Assembly: GCA_016201085.1 (NCBI GenBank)
Contig: JACQDO010000116.1
Coordinates: forward strand, 1-13,393
Length of the DNA stretch: 13,393 nucleotides
Direction: 5' to 3'
DNA from: Hyphomicrobiales bacterium
GTDB taxonomy: Bacteria > Pseudomonadota > Alphaproteobacteria > Rhizobiales > Xanthobacteraceae
Part shown: piece by piece, positions 1 through 7,266 of the stretch
Numbering within the stretch: position 1 is the first letter of the stretch
Layout: every line of letters starts with the position of its first letter
Program-made: the position numbers and the translations under genes
Notes under the pieces: generated by a model
The model's database searches: none
The model's input: only the letters and a program-made list of their open reading frames with translations
Told to the model about the DNA's origin: nothing

Positions 1-1
1 C

Positions 2-475
2 GTGCTGGCCGCGCTGGTGCATCCGCTGTTCCTGGCCGGAATGATCTATTCGGTGGCGAGCGGCGCGCCGATGTGGCGGGGCGACAGCGCGACCATCGTC
101 ATTCTGGCGGCGCTTTACGGCACCAGCGTCGTCATCGGCTATCTGATCTCGGCCTTTCTCGGCTGGGTCGGTCTGTTGCGGCGCGGACTGCTGGCAAGCG
201 CTTGGGTGCTGCTGTTCACGCCGGTGCATTGGCTGTTGCTGTCGCTCGCGGCCTGGCGCGCCTTGGGCCAGTTCCTCATCGCGCCCTACGCCTGGGAGAA
301 GACCGAGCATGGCCTGGCCAAGCATTCACGCATTGCCGCCAACATGACCCGCTCGCTGCTGGAGCTGGAGCGCTATCTCAGCAAGCTGAAGCAAAGCGGC
401 AAGCTGCCGGTGCTGCGGGACGACCCTACAGATACTTCCGCAGATCGGCGGCCGCTTCCTCGGGCCGCCGCTTGA
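2..475 (+). CDS. Membrane glycosyltransferase (family 2 type), C-terminal part only
   Basis: This frame is open at the left edge of the window, so the true start and the catalytic domain lie outside. What remains is about 157 residues. There is a membrane segment at the cut edge, then two clear hydrophobic spans at about residues 30-55 and 62-92. A polar tail follows, containing PYAWEKTEHGLAKHSR and a Leu/Lys-rich helix. From family knowledge, that tail is typical of the C-terminus of large family-2 glycosyltransferases of rhizobia, whose GT domain sits between membrane helices. The enzyme would act at the inner membrane on an exported polysaccharide. Its substrate cannot be told from this fragment. 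The last 50 bases overlap the end of the convergent SCO gene, so the final roughly 16 residues share DNA with it. Confidence 0.75.
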   Translation: MLAALVHPLFLAGMIYSVASGAPMWRGDSATIVILAALYGTSVVIGYLISAFLGWVGLLRRGLLASAWVLLFTPVHWLLLSLAAWRALGQFLIAPYAWEKTEHGLAKHSRIAANMTRSLLELERYLSKLKQSGKLPVLRDDPTDTSADRRPLPRAAA

Positions 476-1022
476 GGCTGAACGGCGCGACGAAGCGGCC
501 CTGCTTGTCCATCAGATAGACCAGGGCGGTGTGGTCGACGCTGTAGTCGCCGTTCTCGGTGGGAACTTTCTTGGCGTAGACCCGGTAGGCTTTTTCCACC
601 GCCGCGATGGCGGCAGCATCGCCGGTGGCGCCGCGCATGAGCGGACCGAAGCTCGATATATAGTCCTTGATATCCGCCGGCGTGTCGCGTTCCGGGTCCA
701 CCGTGATGAACAGCCCGACGGCGCGATGGGAGTCCGATCCGAGCGCGCGCAGGACTTCCCCGATCTCGAACATCGTGGTTGGGCAGACGTCGGGGCAATG
801 CGTGTAGCCGAAGAACACCAGGAACGGGCGGCCCTTGAAGTCCTGATCGGTGATCGGCTTGCCGTCCTGGTCGATCAGCTTGAACGGCCCGCCGATCGCC
901 GAAGCGCTGGGGCCGCTGGGGCCGAGTTGCCCGGTGGCGAACATGAACACGCCGAGGAAAATCACCAGCCCGGCAAGGAACGCCGACAGCACCAGCAGAA
1001 TATGCGACGTTCGCACCGTCAT
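426..1022 (-). CDS. SCO1/SenC family copper chaperone for cytochrome c oxidase assembly
   Basis: A 198-residue protein of normal family length. An N-terminal membrane anchor (residues 8-28) is followed by a periplasmic thioredoxin-like domain. The copper site of the family is complete: CPDVC gives Cys76 and Cys80, and the distal ligand His164 lies in YSVDHTALVY. The VDPERDTP stretch is also characteristic. SCO proteins deliver copper, or act as a thiol reductase, for the CuA centre of cytochrome oxidase, so this points to an aerobically respiring organism. The ATG is preceded by AAGGA about ten bases upstream. It lies 23 bases downstream of a 52-codon gene on the same strand, probably co-transcribed. 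Its 3' end overlaps the glycosyltransferase gene by 50 bases. Confidence 0.95.
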   Translation of the reverse strand: MTVRTSHILLVLSAFLAGLVIFLGVFMFATGQLGPSGPSASAIGGPFKLIDQDGKPITDQDFKGRPFLVFFGYTHCPDVCPTTMFEIGEVLRALGSDSHRAVGLFITVDPERDTPADIKDYISSFGPLMRGATGDAAAIAAVEKAYRVYAKKVPTENGDYSVDHTALVYLMDKQGRFVAPFSLKRRPEEAAADLRKYL

Positions 1023-1045
1023 CGGGTCTCAATCCTTGGAATTGC

Positions 1046-1204
1046 TTAGAAGCACGCCTGAAAGCCGGTGCGCACCATCTCGAAGAACACCGCGGTACCG
1101 TAATAGGCCCACAACCCAAGCGAGGCCGCGAGCGTGGCGCCGCCAAGCAGCGCGATCAGCATGAGGGGTCGCGATACGCTGGCGGTGGAAATAGTCGCGG
1201 CCAT
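1046..1204 (-). CDS. Small single-span membrane protein, 52 aa, unknown function
   Basis: Starting at the ATG at 1204, this encodes 52 residues: a short Ala/Thr/Ser-rich head, one hydrophobic span (about residues 15-38) and a short tail ending in CF. I chose this start because GAGGGA lies about nine bases upstream. A longer frame reaches 1246 but adds a charged head with no good ribosome site. I do not recognise the family. Its place 23 bases upstream of the SCO gene on the same strand suggests co-expression, possibly as an accessory of oxidase assembly. That role is inference from position only. Confidence 0.6.
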   Translation of the reverse strand: MAATISTASVSRPLMLIALLGGATLAASLGLWAYYGTAVFFEMVRTGFQACF

Positions 1205-1365
1205 GTCCGATCCCTCGTCGTTGCGCTTGCGGCGCCGGAGTTCCACCCGTCCAGATAGGACCGATCGCGGCGTTAATCAACGCGCACGGCGTGAGCGCGC
1301 GATGCCGCCCACATTTACTATCTTACCATTTTTCGACCGCAATTCTCGGCCATTTCGGGACTGCG

Positions 1366-1396
1366 TTGACTTGAAAGGTTAAACTCGCGATGAATA
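1366..1396 (+). promoter_or_regulatory. Possible sigma-70 promoter of the polysaccharide deacetylase gene
   Basis: TTGACT at 1366-1371 is a good -35 element. About 17-18 bases on, GATGAAT (1389-1395) is a weak -10. It lies some 55 bases upstream of the deacetylase ATG, in an intergenic region richer in A/T than its surroundings. No other feature is evident between 1205 and 1440. The call rests on spacing and the -35 only. Confidence 0.3.
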
Positions 1397-1451
1397 GCCC
1401 AACCAACGACTGGCATAAATTCAGCCACTTACGCGTAGCAGGGAGAACGTG

Positions 1452-2342
1452 ATGCGCAGCGCATTGGCACTAGCTCTGGCAATTTCGATTTCGGCGGCGG
1501 GCGCCACCGTCTTGGCGCAGAATGCGCAGGCGCAAGCTCCCGCCCCGGCTGCGGCAAAATGCGACAACCCGAACGCGCTCGGCGTCGCCCGTGTCGTGCA
1601 GATCGACACCACCGGCGGGCCCGGTTTCGGCTTCGAGCATTTCAAGGCCTATGACTTCCTGCGCGACCACGAGGTGGTGCTCACCTTCGACGACGGTCCT
1701 TGGCTGGGTCATACGCCGGCGGTGCTGAAGGCGCTGGCCGATCAGTGCACCAGAGCGCTGTTCTTCCCGATCGGCAAGCATGCCGGCTACTATCCCGAAA
1801 TCCTCAAGCAAGTCGCGGCGGCCGGTCATACCGTCGGCTCGCACACCTGGTCGCACAAGGATCTATCGAAGCTGACCGAGCAGGAAGGCAAGGACGAGAT
1901 CGAGAAGGGCATCGCGGCGGTGAGCATCGCGCTCGGCAACCAGCCGATCGCTCCGTTCTTCCGCTTCCCGGCGCTGCGCCATCCGCCTGAACTGCTGAAG
2001 TACATGGGCGAGCGCAATGTCGGCATCTTCTCCACCGACCTCGACTCGTTCGACTTCAAGATGCGCAAGCCGGAACAGGTCATCGCCTCGGTGATGGGCA
2101 AGCTGGAAAAGAAGGGCAAGGGCATCGTCCTGATGCACGACTTCCAGCAGGCTACCGCGCACGGGACGGCGGGCCTGCTCAAGCAGCTCAAGGACAAGGG
2201 CTACAAGGTCGTGCAGATCGTCGGCAAGACGCCGCTCGAGCCGCAGAAGGAATATGTCGATCTGGTGCTCAAGGAGATCGGCGGCGGCATCGAAGTCGCG
2301 CGGCCGATGTCGAGCGTGATCGAGACCATCAGCGGCAACTGA
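1452..2342 (+). CDS. Secreted polysaccharide deacetylase (NodB homology domain)
   Basis: A 296-residue protein with an N-terminal signal peptide (roughly residues 1-27, ending in AQA). A single carbohydrate esterase family 4 domain follows. The NodB motifs are present in order: TFDDGP at 78-83 with the metal-binding Asp81; SHTWSH with His131 and His135; RFPA at 171-174; and LMHD with His229 near the end. The family removes N- or O-acetyl groups from polysaccharides such as peptidoglycan or exopolysaccharide using a divalent metal. The signal peptide puts it in the periplasm or outside. GGAG lies six bases before the ATG at 1452. A GTG three bases earlier is a less likely start because it would sit too close to that site. 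The gene stands alone and is followed directly by an intrinsic terminator. Confidence 0.92.
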   Translation: MRSALALALAISISAAGATVLAQNAQAQAPAPAAAKCDNPNALGVARVVQIDTTGGPGFGFEHFKAYDFLRDHEVVLTFDDGPWLGHTPAVLKALADQCTRALFFPIGKHAGYYPEILKQVAAAGHTVGSHTWSHKDLSKLTEQEGKDEIEKGIAAVSIALGNQPIAPFFRFPALRHPPELLKYMGERNVGIFSTDLDSFDFKMRKPEQVIASVMGKLEKKGKGIVLMHDFQQATAHGTAGLLKQLKDKGYKVVQIVGKTPLEPQKEYVDLVLKEIGGGIEVARPMSSVIETISGN

Positions 2343-2362
2343 GCCTGCCGTCATTCATCGAG

Positions 2363-2399
2363 CCGGCCGCGCATCGTCTGCGCGGCCGGTTTTGTTTTT
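2363..2399 (+). terminator. Rho-independent terminator after the polysaccharide deacetylase gene
   Basis: A perfect 10-bp GC stem (CCGGCCGCGC at 2363-2372 pairing with GCGCGGCCGG at 2380-2389) has a 7-base loop. It is followed by TTTTGTTTTT at 2390-2399. It begins about 20 bases after the stop codon. The T run ends on the stop codon of the convergent small secreted protein gene. Confidence 0.9.
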
Positions 2400-2607
2400 A
2401 GCGCATGGTCTTCCAGGGGTCCGGCTTTTCCTTGACCTCGGGAATATTCTTCAGCGCGTTCTTATAGTCCTGCTCGATCGCCTTCTTTTTTGCCTGGTCT
2501 TCGGCCTTCTGCACCGGTTTATGCTGGTGTGTTCCCTTTCCCAGGCCTTGCGCATGGGCGGTCACCGTCAGCAGTGCAAGGACCAGCGCCGCCATGAGAA
2601 CTCGCAT
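2398..2607 (-). CDS. Small secreted protein, 69 aa, unknown function
   Basis: The first 19 residues form a textbook signal peptide ending AHA before Gln20. The mature part is about 50 residues, Lys/Glu-rich and probably helical, with HQH near its start and a PDPWKTM end. AAGGAA lies about ten bases before the ATG. I do not recognise a named family, although short secreted proteins of this make-up are common in rhizobia. It follows the DUF3108 gene on the same strand after 83 bases, so it may be transcribed separately or with it. The stop codon sits in the T run of the opposing terminator. Confidence 0.7.
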   Translation of the reverse strand: MRVLMAALVLALLTVTAHAQGLGKGTHQHKPVQKAEDQAKKKAIEQDYKNALKNIPEVKEKPDPWKTMR

Positions 2608-2690
2608 GTCAAATCTTTCCTTCGGTAGATCGAACCGCTCGGTCGCGTGGGCTCATTAAATCATCTTTTTGGCTGAAATTGGATGTGAAC

Positions 2691-3527
2691 TTATTGTGGC
2701 GTCGGCATGGCCACCGCGTCAAACTGCTCGGCGGCGATTTCCAGCGTGCCGAGCAAGGTCGGCAGCAAGACGCGGATCGGCGCGATGAACGCGCTGCCGG
2801 CAATCGGCGCGAACCACAGCTCCAGATCGCGCCGGCCGGCGAGATATTTCACCAGCATGCTGTCGGCGCGGTGACCCGAAATCGGCTGCAGGATGACGCC
2901 GCACACCAGGATCGGCCCGGAAAAACCGCGCGCGAGCCTGACCCTGTCGAGCCGTTTGAACGACAGCGCCAGATTGTAGCGGCGGCGTCCATCGAAGATC
3001 GGCAGCACGCGGTCGCAGTTGCCGCGAGCCAAGGCGTCGCCGCCGGCCCGCGCCGGGATAAGCACCGCGGTCAGCGGATCGCTGACGCCGCGGCGGTCGG
3101 CTTCGGTCACGGCGACGCGTTTGTCCGGCGGCGGCGGCGGCCCGATCACCTCCTTGACGGCGCCATCCTCGAACGTCATGCGCAATTCGCTGCTGCCTTC
3201 GTCGTCCGAGGTGCGCGAGATGAAATCGGACGGAATCATGCGGCCGTCGGCGACGACGCCTTGCGTGACGACCGAGCCCTCGCCGCTCACCAGCACGCTC
3301 AGCATGCCGCTCGCCTTGCCCTGCGCCGAAGCGATGTAACGCTTCTCATCGATATCGACGCGCCAGACAATCCGACCGATCGACACGCCGGTCATGGAGA
3401 TATCGTAGGTCGCTTTCAAGCGTCCTTGCGCCGCGGCCGGCTGCGGCCAAACGCCGGCAATCAGACACAGCAGCGCGCCGGCGAGGCCGGCGGCGGCACG
3501 ACGATGGGGCGCCAAGATCGCGATCAT
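2691..3527 (-). CDS. DUF3108 domain periplasmic protein
   Basis: From the ATG at 3527 the product is 278 residues. The signal peptide is about residues 1-34 (a hydrophobic stretch ending in PAAAQG). A beta-rich body follows, beginning with the family-typical pattern of a YDISMTG strand, then SIGRIVWRVDI. Later landmarks are PPPPP, NCDRVLPIFDGRRRY and VCGVILQP. The two cysteines in the latter pair could form a disulfide. The family is conserved in alphaproteobacteria without an established biochemical role. The frame is open to an ATG at 3590, but that start would bury the signal peptide behind a charged head and has no good ribosome site. The ATG at 3527 has GAAGG close upstream. Confidence 0.82.
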   Translation of the reverse strand: MIAILAPHRRAAAGLAGALLCLIAGVWPQPAAAQGRLKATYDISMTGVSIGRIVWRVDIDEKRYIASAQGKASGMLSVLVSGEGSVVTQGVVADGRMIPSDFISRTSDDEGSSELRMTFEDGAVKEVIGPPPPPDKRVAVTEADRRGVSDPLTAVLIPARAGGDALARGNCDRVLPIFDGRRRYNLALSFKRLDRVRLARGFSGPILVCGVILQPISGHRADSMLVKYLAGRRDLELWFAPIAGSAFIAPIRVLLPTLLGTLEIAAEQFDAVAMPTPQ

Positions 3528-3617
3528 GACCTTCGCATTCAATGCGGCAAGGCTTGACGCAGAATCACGACAAGAAAGCCGGCGCCACATTACATGAAAG
3601 CGGCCGGATGCGCTGCC

Positions 3618-4448
3618 TCAGGGCGCCGCGCTCCGCGTGAAGGCGGCGAAGATCGACGAGGCCGAGGCGGCGTGATCGTAGGCGATGCGGCTGGCCACCG
3701 CGAACAGGGTGATCGCCAGCACCACTTGCAGGGCGCGCTCGGGCACGCGGTTGGCAAAATAGCTGCCCAGAAAGATGCCCGGCAGCGAGCCGATCAGCAG
3801 CGAGGCGATGATATGCCAATCGACCGAGCCCATCATCCAATGGCCGAGCCCGGCGATCAGCGTGAGCGGCACCGCATGCGCGATATCGGAGCCGACGATC
3901 CTGGCGATCGGCATCCGCGGATAGAGCAGCACCAGCGCGACCACGCCGATGGCGCCGGCGCCGACCGAGGAGATCGAGACCATGACGCCGAGCAGCGCGC
4001 CGACCAGCACCGTGTTGCGCGCGGTCCGTCTGGCATCGAGTTCGCTCACACGCGCGCGATAGGCCGCCACGATCGCGCCGCCGAACACCAGCACCAGCGC
4101 GGTGGCAAACAGCGCGACGCTGAGCACCATGGTGATCAGACTGCGCGCGGCTTCGCCGCTGAGATTGAAGTGCGAGAGCACCGCTAGCGTGAGCACCGTC
4201 GCCGGCACGCTGCCGCTCGCCAGCCGCCGCACCACGCGCCAGTCGATGCTGTGGGCGAGTCCGTGCACCAGACTGCCGCCGGTCTTGGTGGCGGCGGCGT
4301 AAAGCAAATCGGTGCCGACCGCGGTCGCCGGATGAATGCCGAACAGCAGGATCAGGATCGGCGTCATCAGCGCGCCGCCGCCGACGCCGGTCATGCCGAC
4401 CAGCAGTCCGACGACGAAGCCCGAAAGCGAGTAGAGCGGGTCAAACAT
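3618..4448 (-). CDS. TauE/SafE (TSUP) family membrane exporter
   Basis: From the ATG at 4448 the product is 276 residues with about eight hydrophobic spans in two repeats. Each repeat opens with a Gly-rich motif: GVGGGALMTPIL near the N-terminus and SVGAGAIGVVAL near the middle, which is the hallmark of the family. Characterised TSUP members export sulfite, sulfoacetate or related small organic or sulfur anions across the inner membrane. The substrate here cannot be predicted. GAGG lies eight bases before the chosen ATG. An upstream ATG at 4511 would add a polar head with no ribosome site. It is transcribed away from pfkB and runs toward the DUF3108 gene after a 90-base gap. Confidence 0.9.
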   Translation of the reverse strand: MFDPLYSLSGFVVGLLVGMTGVGGGALMTPILILLFGIHPATAVGTDLLYAAATKTGGSLVHGLAHSIDWRVVRRLASGSVPATVLTLAVLSHFNLSGEAARSLITMVLSVALFATALVLVFGGAIVAAYRARVSELDARRTARNTVLVGALLGVMVSISSVGAGAIGVVALVLLYPRMPIARIVGSDIAHAVPLTLIAGLGHWMMGSVDWHIIASLLIGSLPGIFLGSYFANRVPERALQVVLAITLFAVASRIAYDHAASASSIFAAFTRSAAP

Positions 4449-4556
4449 CAATATTGCCTCGTGGCGGCCCGACTGGCCATGCGTCGATCTAACCACAATC
4501 CGAGGGAACAATCATCGAATCAAAACGTTCCAATTTCTGCATTCTTGCCATTCGCT

Positions 4557-4629
4557 TTTCGCGAAATTTTCCTAACGCTCGTGGGGTGATTGCGACAAAA
4601 AAATACTTATCTTTTGTAGAAGTATATTT
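4557..4629. promoter_or_regulatory. AT-rich divergent control region between the TSUP exporter and pfkB, with palindromes
   Basis: The 226-base gap between the two divergent genes turns AT-rich over 4505-4630. It holds a perfect 10-base palindrome, TTTCGCGAAA (4557-4566). It also holds an inverted repeat, ATACTT (4603-4608) and AAGTAT (4620-4625), with an 11-base spacer just upstream of the pfkB ribosome site. These are plausible operator or promoter elements. I cannot assign a regulator or a clear -35/-10 pair. Confidence 0.3.
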
Positions 4630-4674
4630 CTATCGCGCCGGGGGGTGACGATTCGTTTCCGGAGGATGCCGCAG

Positions 4675-5628
4675 ATGCCGGATATCGTCACGCTCACGAT
4701 CAATCCCGCCATCGACATTTTCGTGAACGTGGGACGCGTCGAACCGACGCTCAAATTGCGCTGCTCGGCGCCCAAGCGCGATCCCGGCGGCGGCGGCATC
4801 AACGTGGCGCGGGTCGCTCATCGGTTGGGCAGCGATGTGACGGCGATCTACCCGATCGGCGGCGCCATCGGAAAATTGCTGCAACGGCTGGTCGAGCGCG
4901 AAGGCATCGCCAGCATGGTCACGCCCGCGCATGTGGAAACGCGCGAGAATTTCACGGCCTATGAAAAAGACAGCGGCGAGCAATATCGCTTTGTGCTGCC
5001 CGGCTCGGCTTTGCACCGCGCCGAGTGGGAAGCCTGCCTCGACAAATTGGCGTCGCTAAAGAACGCCCCGAAATTCGTGATCGCCAGCGGCAGCGTGCCG
5101 CCCGGCGTGCCGGACGATTTTTTCGCGCGCGCGGTGAGACACGCCAAAGCGCTCGGCGCCAAGACCGTCATCGATACCTCGGGCGCCGCGCTGAACGCGG
5201 TGCTCGAGGAAGGCGTCACGCTGATCAAGCCGAATTTGGTGGAACTCGCCGATCTCAGCGGCATGCCGCTCGACAGCGACACCGAACGGATTGCCGCATG
5301 CCGCAAACTCGTGGCCGACAGGCGTGCGCAAGCGGTCGCGCTCACCCTCGGCGAACAGGGCGCTTTGCTGGTGACGGCGGCGCAGGCCTGGCGCGCGCGC
5401 CCGCTGGCGATCGAAGCGGTGAGCACGGTCGGCGCCGGCGACAGTTTTCTCGGCGGCATGGTGGCGGCGCTGGCGCAAGGCCGCGCGCCGGATGAGGCCT
5501 TCCGCGTGGCCGTGGCGGCCGCCTCCGCGGCCGTGCTGAGCCCCGGCACCGAACTGTGCCGCGCCGAGGACGTGAAGCGGCTGCTGCCGCAGGTGCAAAT
5601 TGACGAGCTGGCGGCGGTTGCCGGCTGA
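4675..5628 (+). CDS. pfkB: 6-phosphofructokinase, Pfk-2 type (PfkB/ribokinase family)
   Basis: Phosphorylates fructose 6-phosphate with ATP to fructose 1,6-bisphosphate in the cytoplasm (a related sugar phosphate is possible). The 317 residues keep the landmarks I recall of E. coli Pfk-2 in order: TLTINPAID at the N-terminus; KLRCSAP; GGGGINVAR at 38-46; SGEQYRFVLPG near 100-110; SGSVPPG near 138-144; and the anion-hole/catalytic motif TVGAGDS at 251-257, with catalytic Asp256. The C-terminal LSPGTELC also matches. GGAGG at 4661-4665 sits nine bases before the ATG at 4675. Upstream in-frame starts at 4645 (GTG) and 4666 (ATG) precede or abut that site and are rejected. The gene converges on bioB with only 12 bases between stop codons. 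A 1-phosphofructokinase or tagatose-6-P kinase is less likely. Confidence 0.88.
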   Translation: MPDIVTLTINPAIDIFVNVGRVEPTLKLRCSAPKRDPGGGGINVARVAHRLGSDVTAIYPIGGAIGKLLQRLVEREGIASMVTPAHVETRENFTAYEKDSGEQYRFVLPGSALHRAEWEACLDKLASLKNAPKFVIASGSVPPGVPDDFFARAVRHAKALGAKTVIDTSGAALNAVLEEGVTLIKPNLVELADLSGMPLDSDTERIAACRKLVADRRAQAVALTLGEQGALLVTAAQAWRARPLAIEAVSTVGAGDSFLGGMVAALAQGRAPDEAFRVAVAAASAAVLSPGTELCRAEDVKRLLPQVQIDELAAVAG

Positions 5629-5640
5629 TGCCGACGCGGT

Positions 5641-6627
5641 TTATTCCATCGGCCGCAAGCCGAGCTTATCGAGCAAGGCCATGTCACGGTCGCGACCGGG
5701 GTTCGGCGTGGTCAAGAGCTTCGGTCCGTAGAAGATCGAATTGGCGCCGGCAAGGAAACATAAAGCCTGCGTCTCCTCGCTCATGTCCTCGCGACCGGCC
5801 GACAGCCGCACCACCGAGGCCGGCATGCAGATGCGCGCCACCGCAACCGTGCGCACGAAATCGAACGGATCGAGCTTGGGCGCATCGGCGAGCGGCGTGC
5901 CCTCCACCTGCACCAGCATGTTGATCGGCACGCTTTCCGGATGCTGCGGCAGGCTGGCGAGCGTCGCGATCATGCCGATGCGGCCATCCAGCCCTTCGCC
6001 CATGCCGACGATGCCGCCGCAGCAGACATTGATGCCGGCGGCGCGCACATGTTCGAGCGTGTCGAGCCGATCCTGATAGCAGCGCGTGCTGATGATTTTG
6101 GAATAGAATTCCGGCGAGGTGTCGAGATTATGATTGTAATAGTCGAGGCCGGAGTCCTTCAGCCGCAGCACCTGCTCGGGGGTAAGCATGCCGAGCGTGG
6201 CGCAGGTCTCCATGCCGAGCGCTTTGACGCCCTCGACCATGGCGCAAACGGTGTCGAGATCGCGGTCCTTGGGCGCGCGCCAAGCCGCACCCATGCAGAA
6301 GCGCGAGGCGCCGGAGGCCTTGGCAGCGCGCGCCTCGGCCAGCACCTTCTCGACCTCCATCAGCTTTTCGGCCTTCACGCCGGCGTCGTATTTCGCGCTC
6401 TGCGGGCAATAGGCGCAGTCTTCCGGGCAGCCGCCGGTCTTGATCGACAGCAAGGTCGAGATCTGCACCTCGGTCGGATCGAAATTCTGCCGGTGCACGG
6501 TGGCGGCGTGGAACATCAGGCCGGGAAACGGCAGCGCAAACAGCGCGCGCACCTCTTCGCGGGTCCAGTCGTTGCGAATCTGGCCCAGGCCGGCATTGGA
6601 GAACGGCAGCGCTTGCGCTAGAGACAT
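5641..6627 (-). CDS. bioB: Biotin synthase
   Basis: A radical-SAM enzyme that inserts sulfur into dethiobiotin to make biotin. The 328-residue product has the [4Fe-4S] motif CPEDCAYC (Cys67, Cys71, Cys74). It also has every ligand of the auxiliary [2Fe-2S] cluster: Cys111, Cys142, Cys202 and Arg274, at a constant offset of 14 from the E. coli residues. [10 protein letters not shown] and [11 protein letters not shown] are further family signatures. GAGGA lies seven bases before the ATG at 6627. A longer frame to 6678 has no such site. No other bio genes are in the window. Upstream and divergent is a cluster that needs biotin for its carrier protein, so shared control is possible. I saw no BioR-type palindrome (TTATCTATAA) in the intergenic region. 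Confidence 0.97.
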   Translation of the reverse strand: MSLAQALPFSNAGLGQIRNDWTREEVRALFALPFPGLMFHAATVHRQNFDPTEVQISTLLSIKTGGCPEDCAYCPQSAKYDAGVKAEKLMEVEKVLAEARAAKASGASRFCMGAAWRAPKDRDLDTVCAMVEGVKALGMETCATLGMLTPEQVLRLKDSGLDYYNHNLDTSPEFYSKIISTRCYQDRLDTLEHVRAAGINVCCGGIVGMGEGLDGRIGMIATLASLPQHPESVPINMLVQVEGTPLADAPKLDPFDFVRTVAVARICMPASVVRLSAGREDMSEETQALCFLAGANSIFYGPKLLTTPNPGRDRDMALLDKLGLRPME

Positions 6628-7016
6628 CGGTCGTTCCTCGATCAACTCGCTATAGCAGGCGGAATGCCGATCTGTCATGGGGCGGGCCTACCGAGCGCGC
6701 CATGGATGCCGTTGAGTTCCGATCTGCGATCCGTTCGACATCCGAGCCCGCGACAGAGGCACGAAAATGCAGCGTAAATCGTTGATCGAAGTCAAGCCGG
6801 CCTGCCGTATGCGGGTCTAATTAAGGTGCGCAAGATCGGCATCGGGGCCGGTCTATTAACATCGGATAGCGGGCGAAATAGGATTAAAGGGCAATGAGCA
6901 CGAGAGCGTGACAAGTCGCTGCAGCGGAAGTATCGGCGACGCAATCGGCACGACCGCCACGCGCGTGTTTTTACACATACGACCAACACTGAACTCAAAT
7001 CGAAAAGGGAAGAAAC
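6628..7016. other. Divergent intergenic region, bioB / gcdC
   Basis: About 390 bases without a supportable gene. The part beside bioB (6628-6780) shows only weak promoter-like sequence (TATAGC on the minus strand near 6650). At 6782-6823 lies the FNR-like box and -10 listed separately. The remaining 190 bases before gcdC would be a long 5' leader. In it I see only a short GTGT-TTTT-ACAC hairpin (6965-6976) near the end and no riboswitch-like architecture. Confidence 0.5.
6782..6823 (+). promoter_or_regulatory. FNR/FixK-type box with a class II -10 element, directed at the gcdC-acd-gcdA operon
   Basis: TTGATCGAAGTCAA (6782-6795) matches the FNR/FixK/AadR consensus TTGAT-N4-ATCAA at nine of ten defined bases. 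Starting 20-22 bases after the box is TCTAATTA (6816-6823), a reasonable -10. Taking TAATTA (6818-6823) as the hexamer places transcription start near 6830 and the box centre at -41.5, the standard position for a class II FNR-type activator. The reading fits oxygen-limited induction of an anaerobic pathway. It would leave a leader of about 187 bases. The box could also serve bioB in the other direction, but I see no matching -10 there. Confidence 0.45.
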
Positions 7017-7232
7017 ATGGCGGAAGAAGTTCGGGCCCCATTGGGCGGAGTGATCGCGTCGGTGCTCGTCGAAGTCGGCGCGAAGGTGGCGGAAGAGGAT
7101 GAACTTCTCGTCATCGAGGCGTTGAAGATGGAAAATTTAGTGTACGCGCCGTGCGCCGGCACCATCAAGGAAATCAAGGTGAAGGTGGGCGACAAGGTGG
7201 GCGACGACGACGTCATGGTCGTGATCGAGTAA
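7017..7232 (+). CDS. gcdC: Biotin carboxyl carrier subunit of glutaconyl-CoA decarboxylase (stand-alone biotinyl domain)
   Basis: A 71-residue protein that is nothing but a biotinyl/lipoyl-type domain. The biotin attachment motif is EALKMEN with Lys37 as the site, inside the usual two-fold pattern: APLGG before it and APCAGTI after it. The domain carries CO2 as carboxybiotin from the carboxyltransferase (GcdA) to the membrane pump (GcdB). Classic GcdC proteins, from family knowledge, have a long Ala/Pro linker ahead of this domain. Here it is absent, so the carrier must work as a freely diffusing module or bind through its surface. AGGGA lies about six bases before the ATG. It is the first gene of a three-gene operon, 34 bases ahead of acd. 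On sequence alone it could belong to another biotin carboxylase; the assignment comes from its neighbours. Confidence 0.85.
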   Translation: MAEEVRAPLGGVIASVLVEVGAKVAEEDELLVIEALKMENLVYAPCAGTIKEIKVKVGDKVGDDDVMVVIE

Positions 7233-7266
7233 CACGCAGCGCGCCATAGAGCAGAACGGGGCAGCT

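Noticed and set aside
1029..1280. Alternative 83-codon frame overlapping the small membrane protein upstream of SCO
   Set aside because: It lacks a hydrophobic span and is Arg/His-rich. The 52-codon frame has a proper ribosome site and membrane helix.
6628..7016. BioR-type operator or biotin riboswitch upstream of bioB
   Set aside because: No TTATCTATAA-like palindrome and no structured leader could be found by eye.
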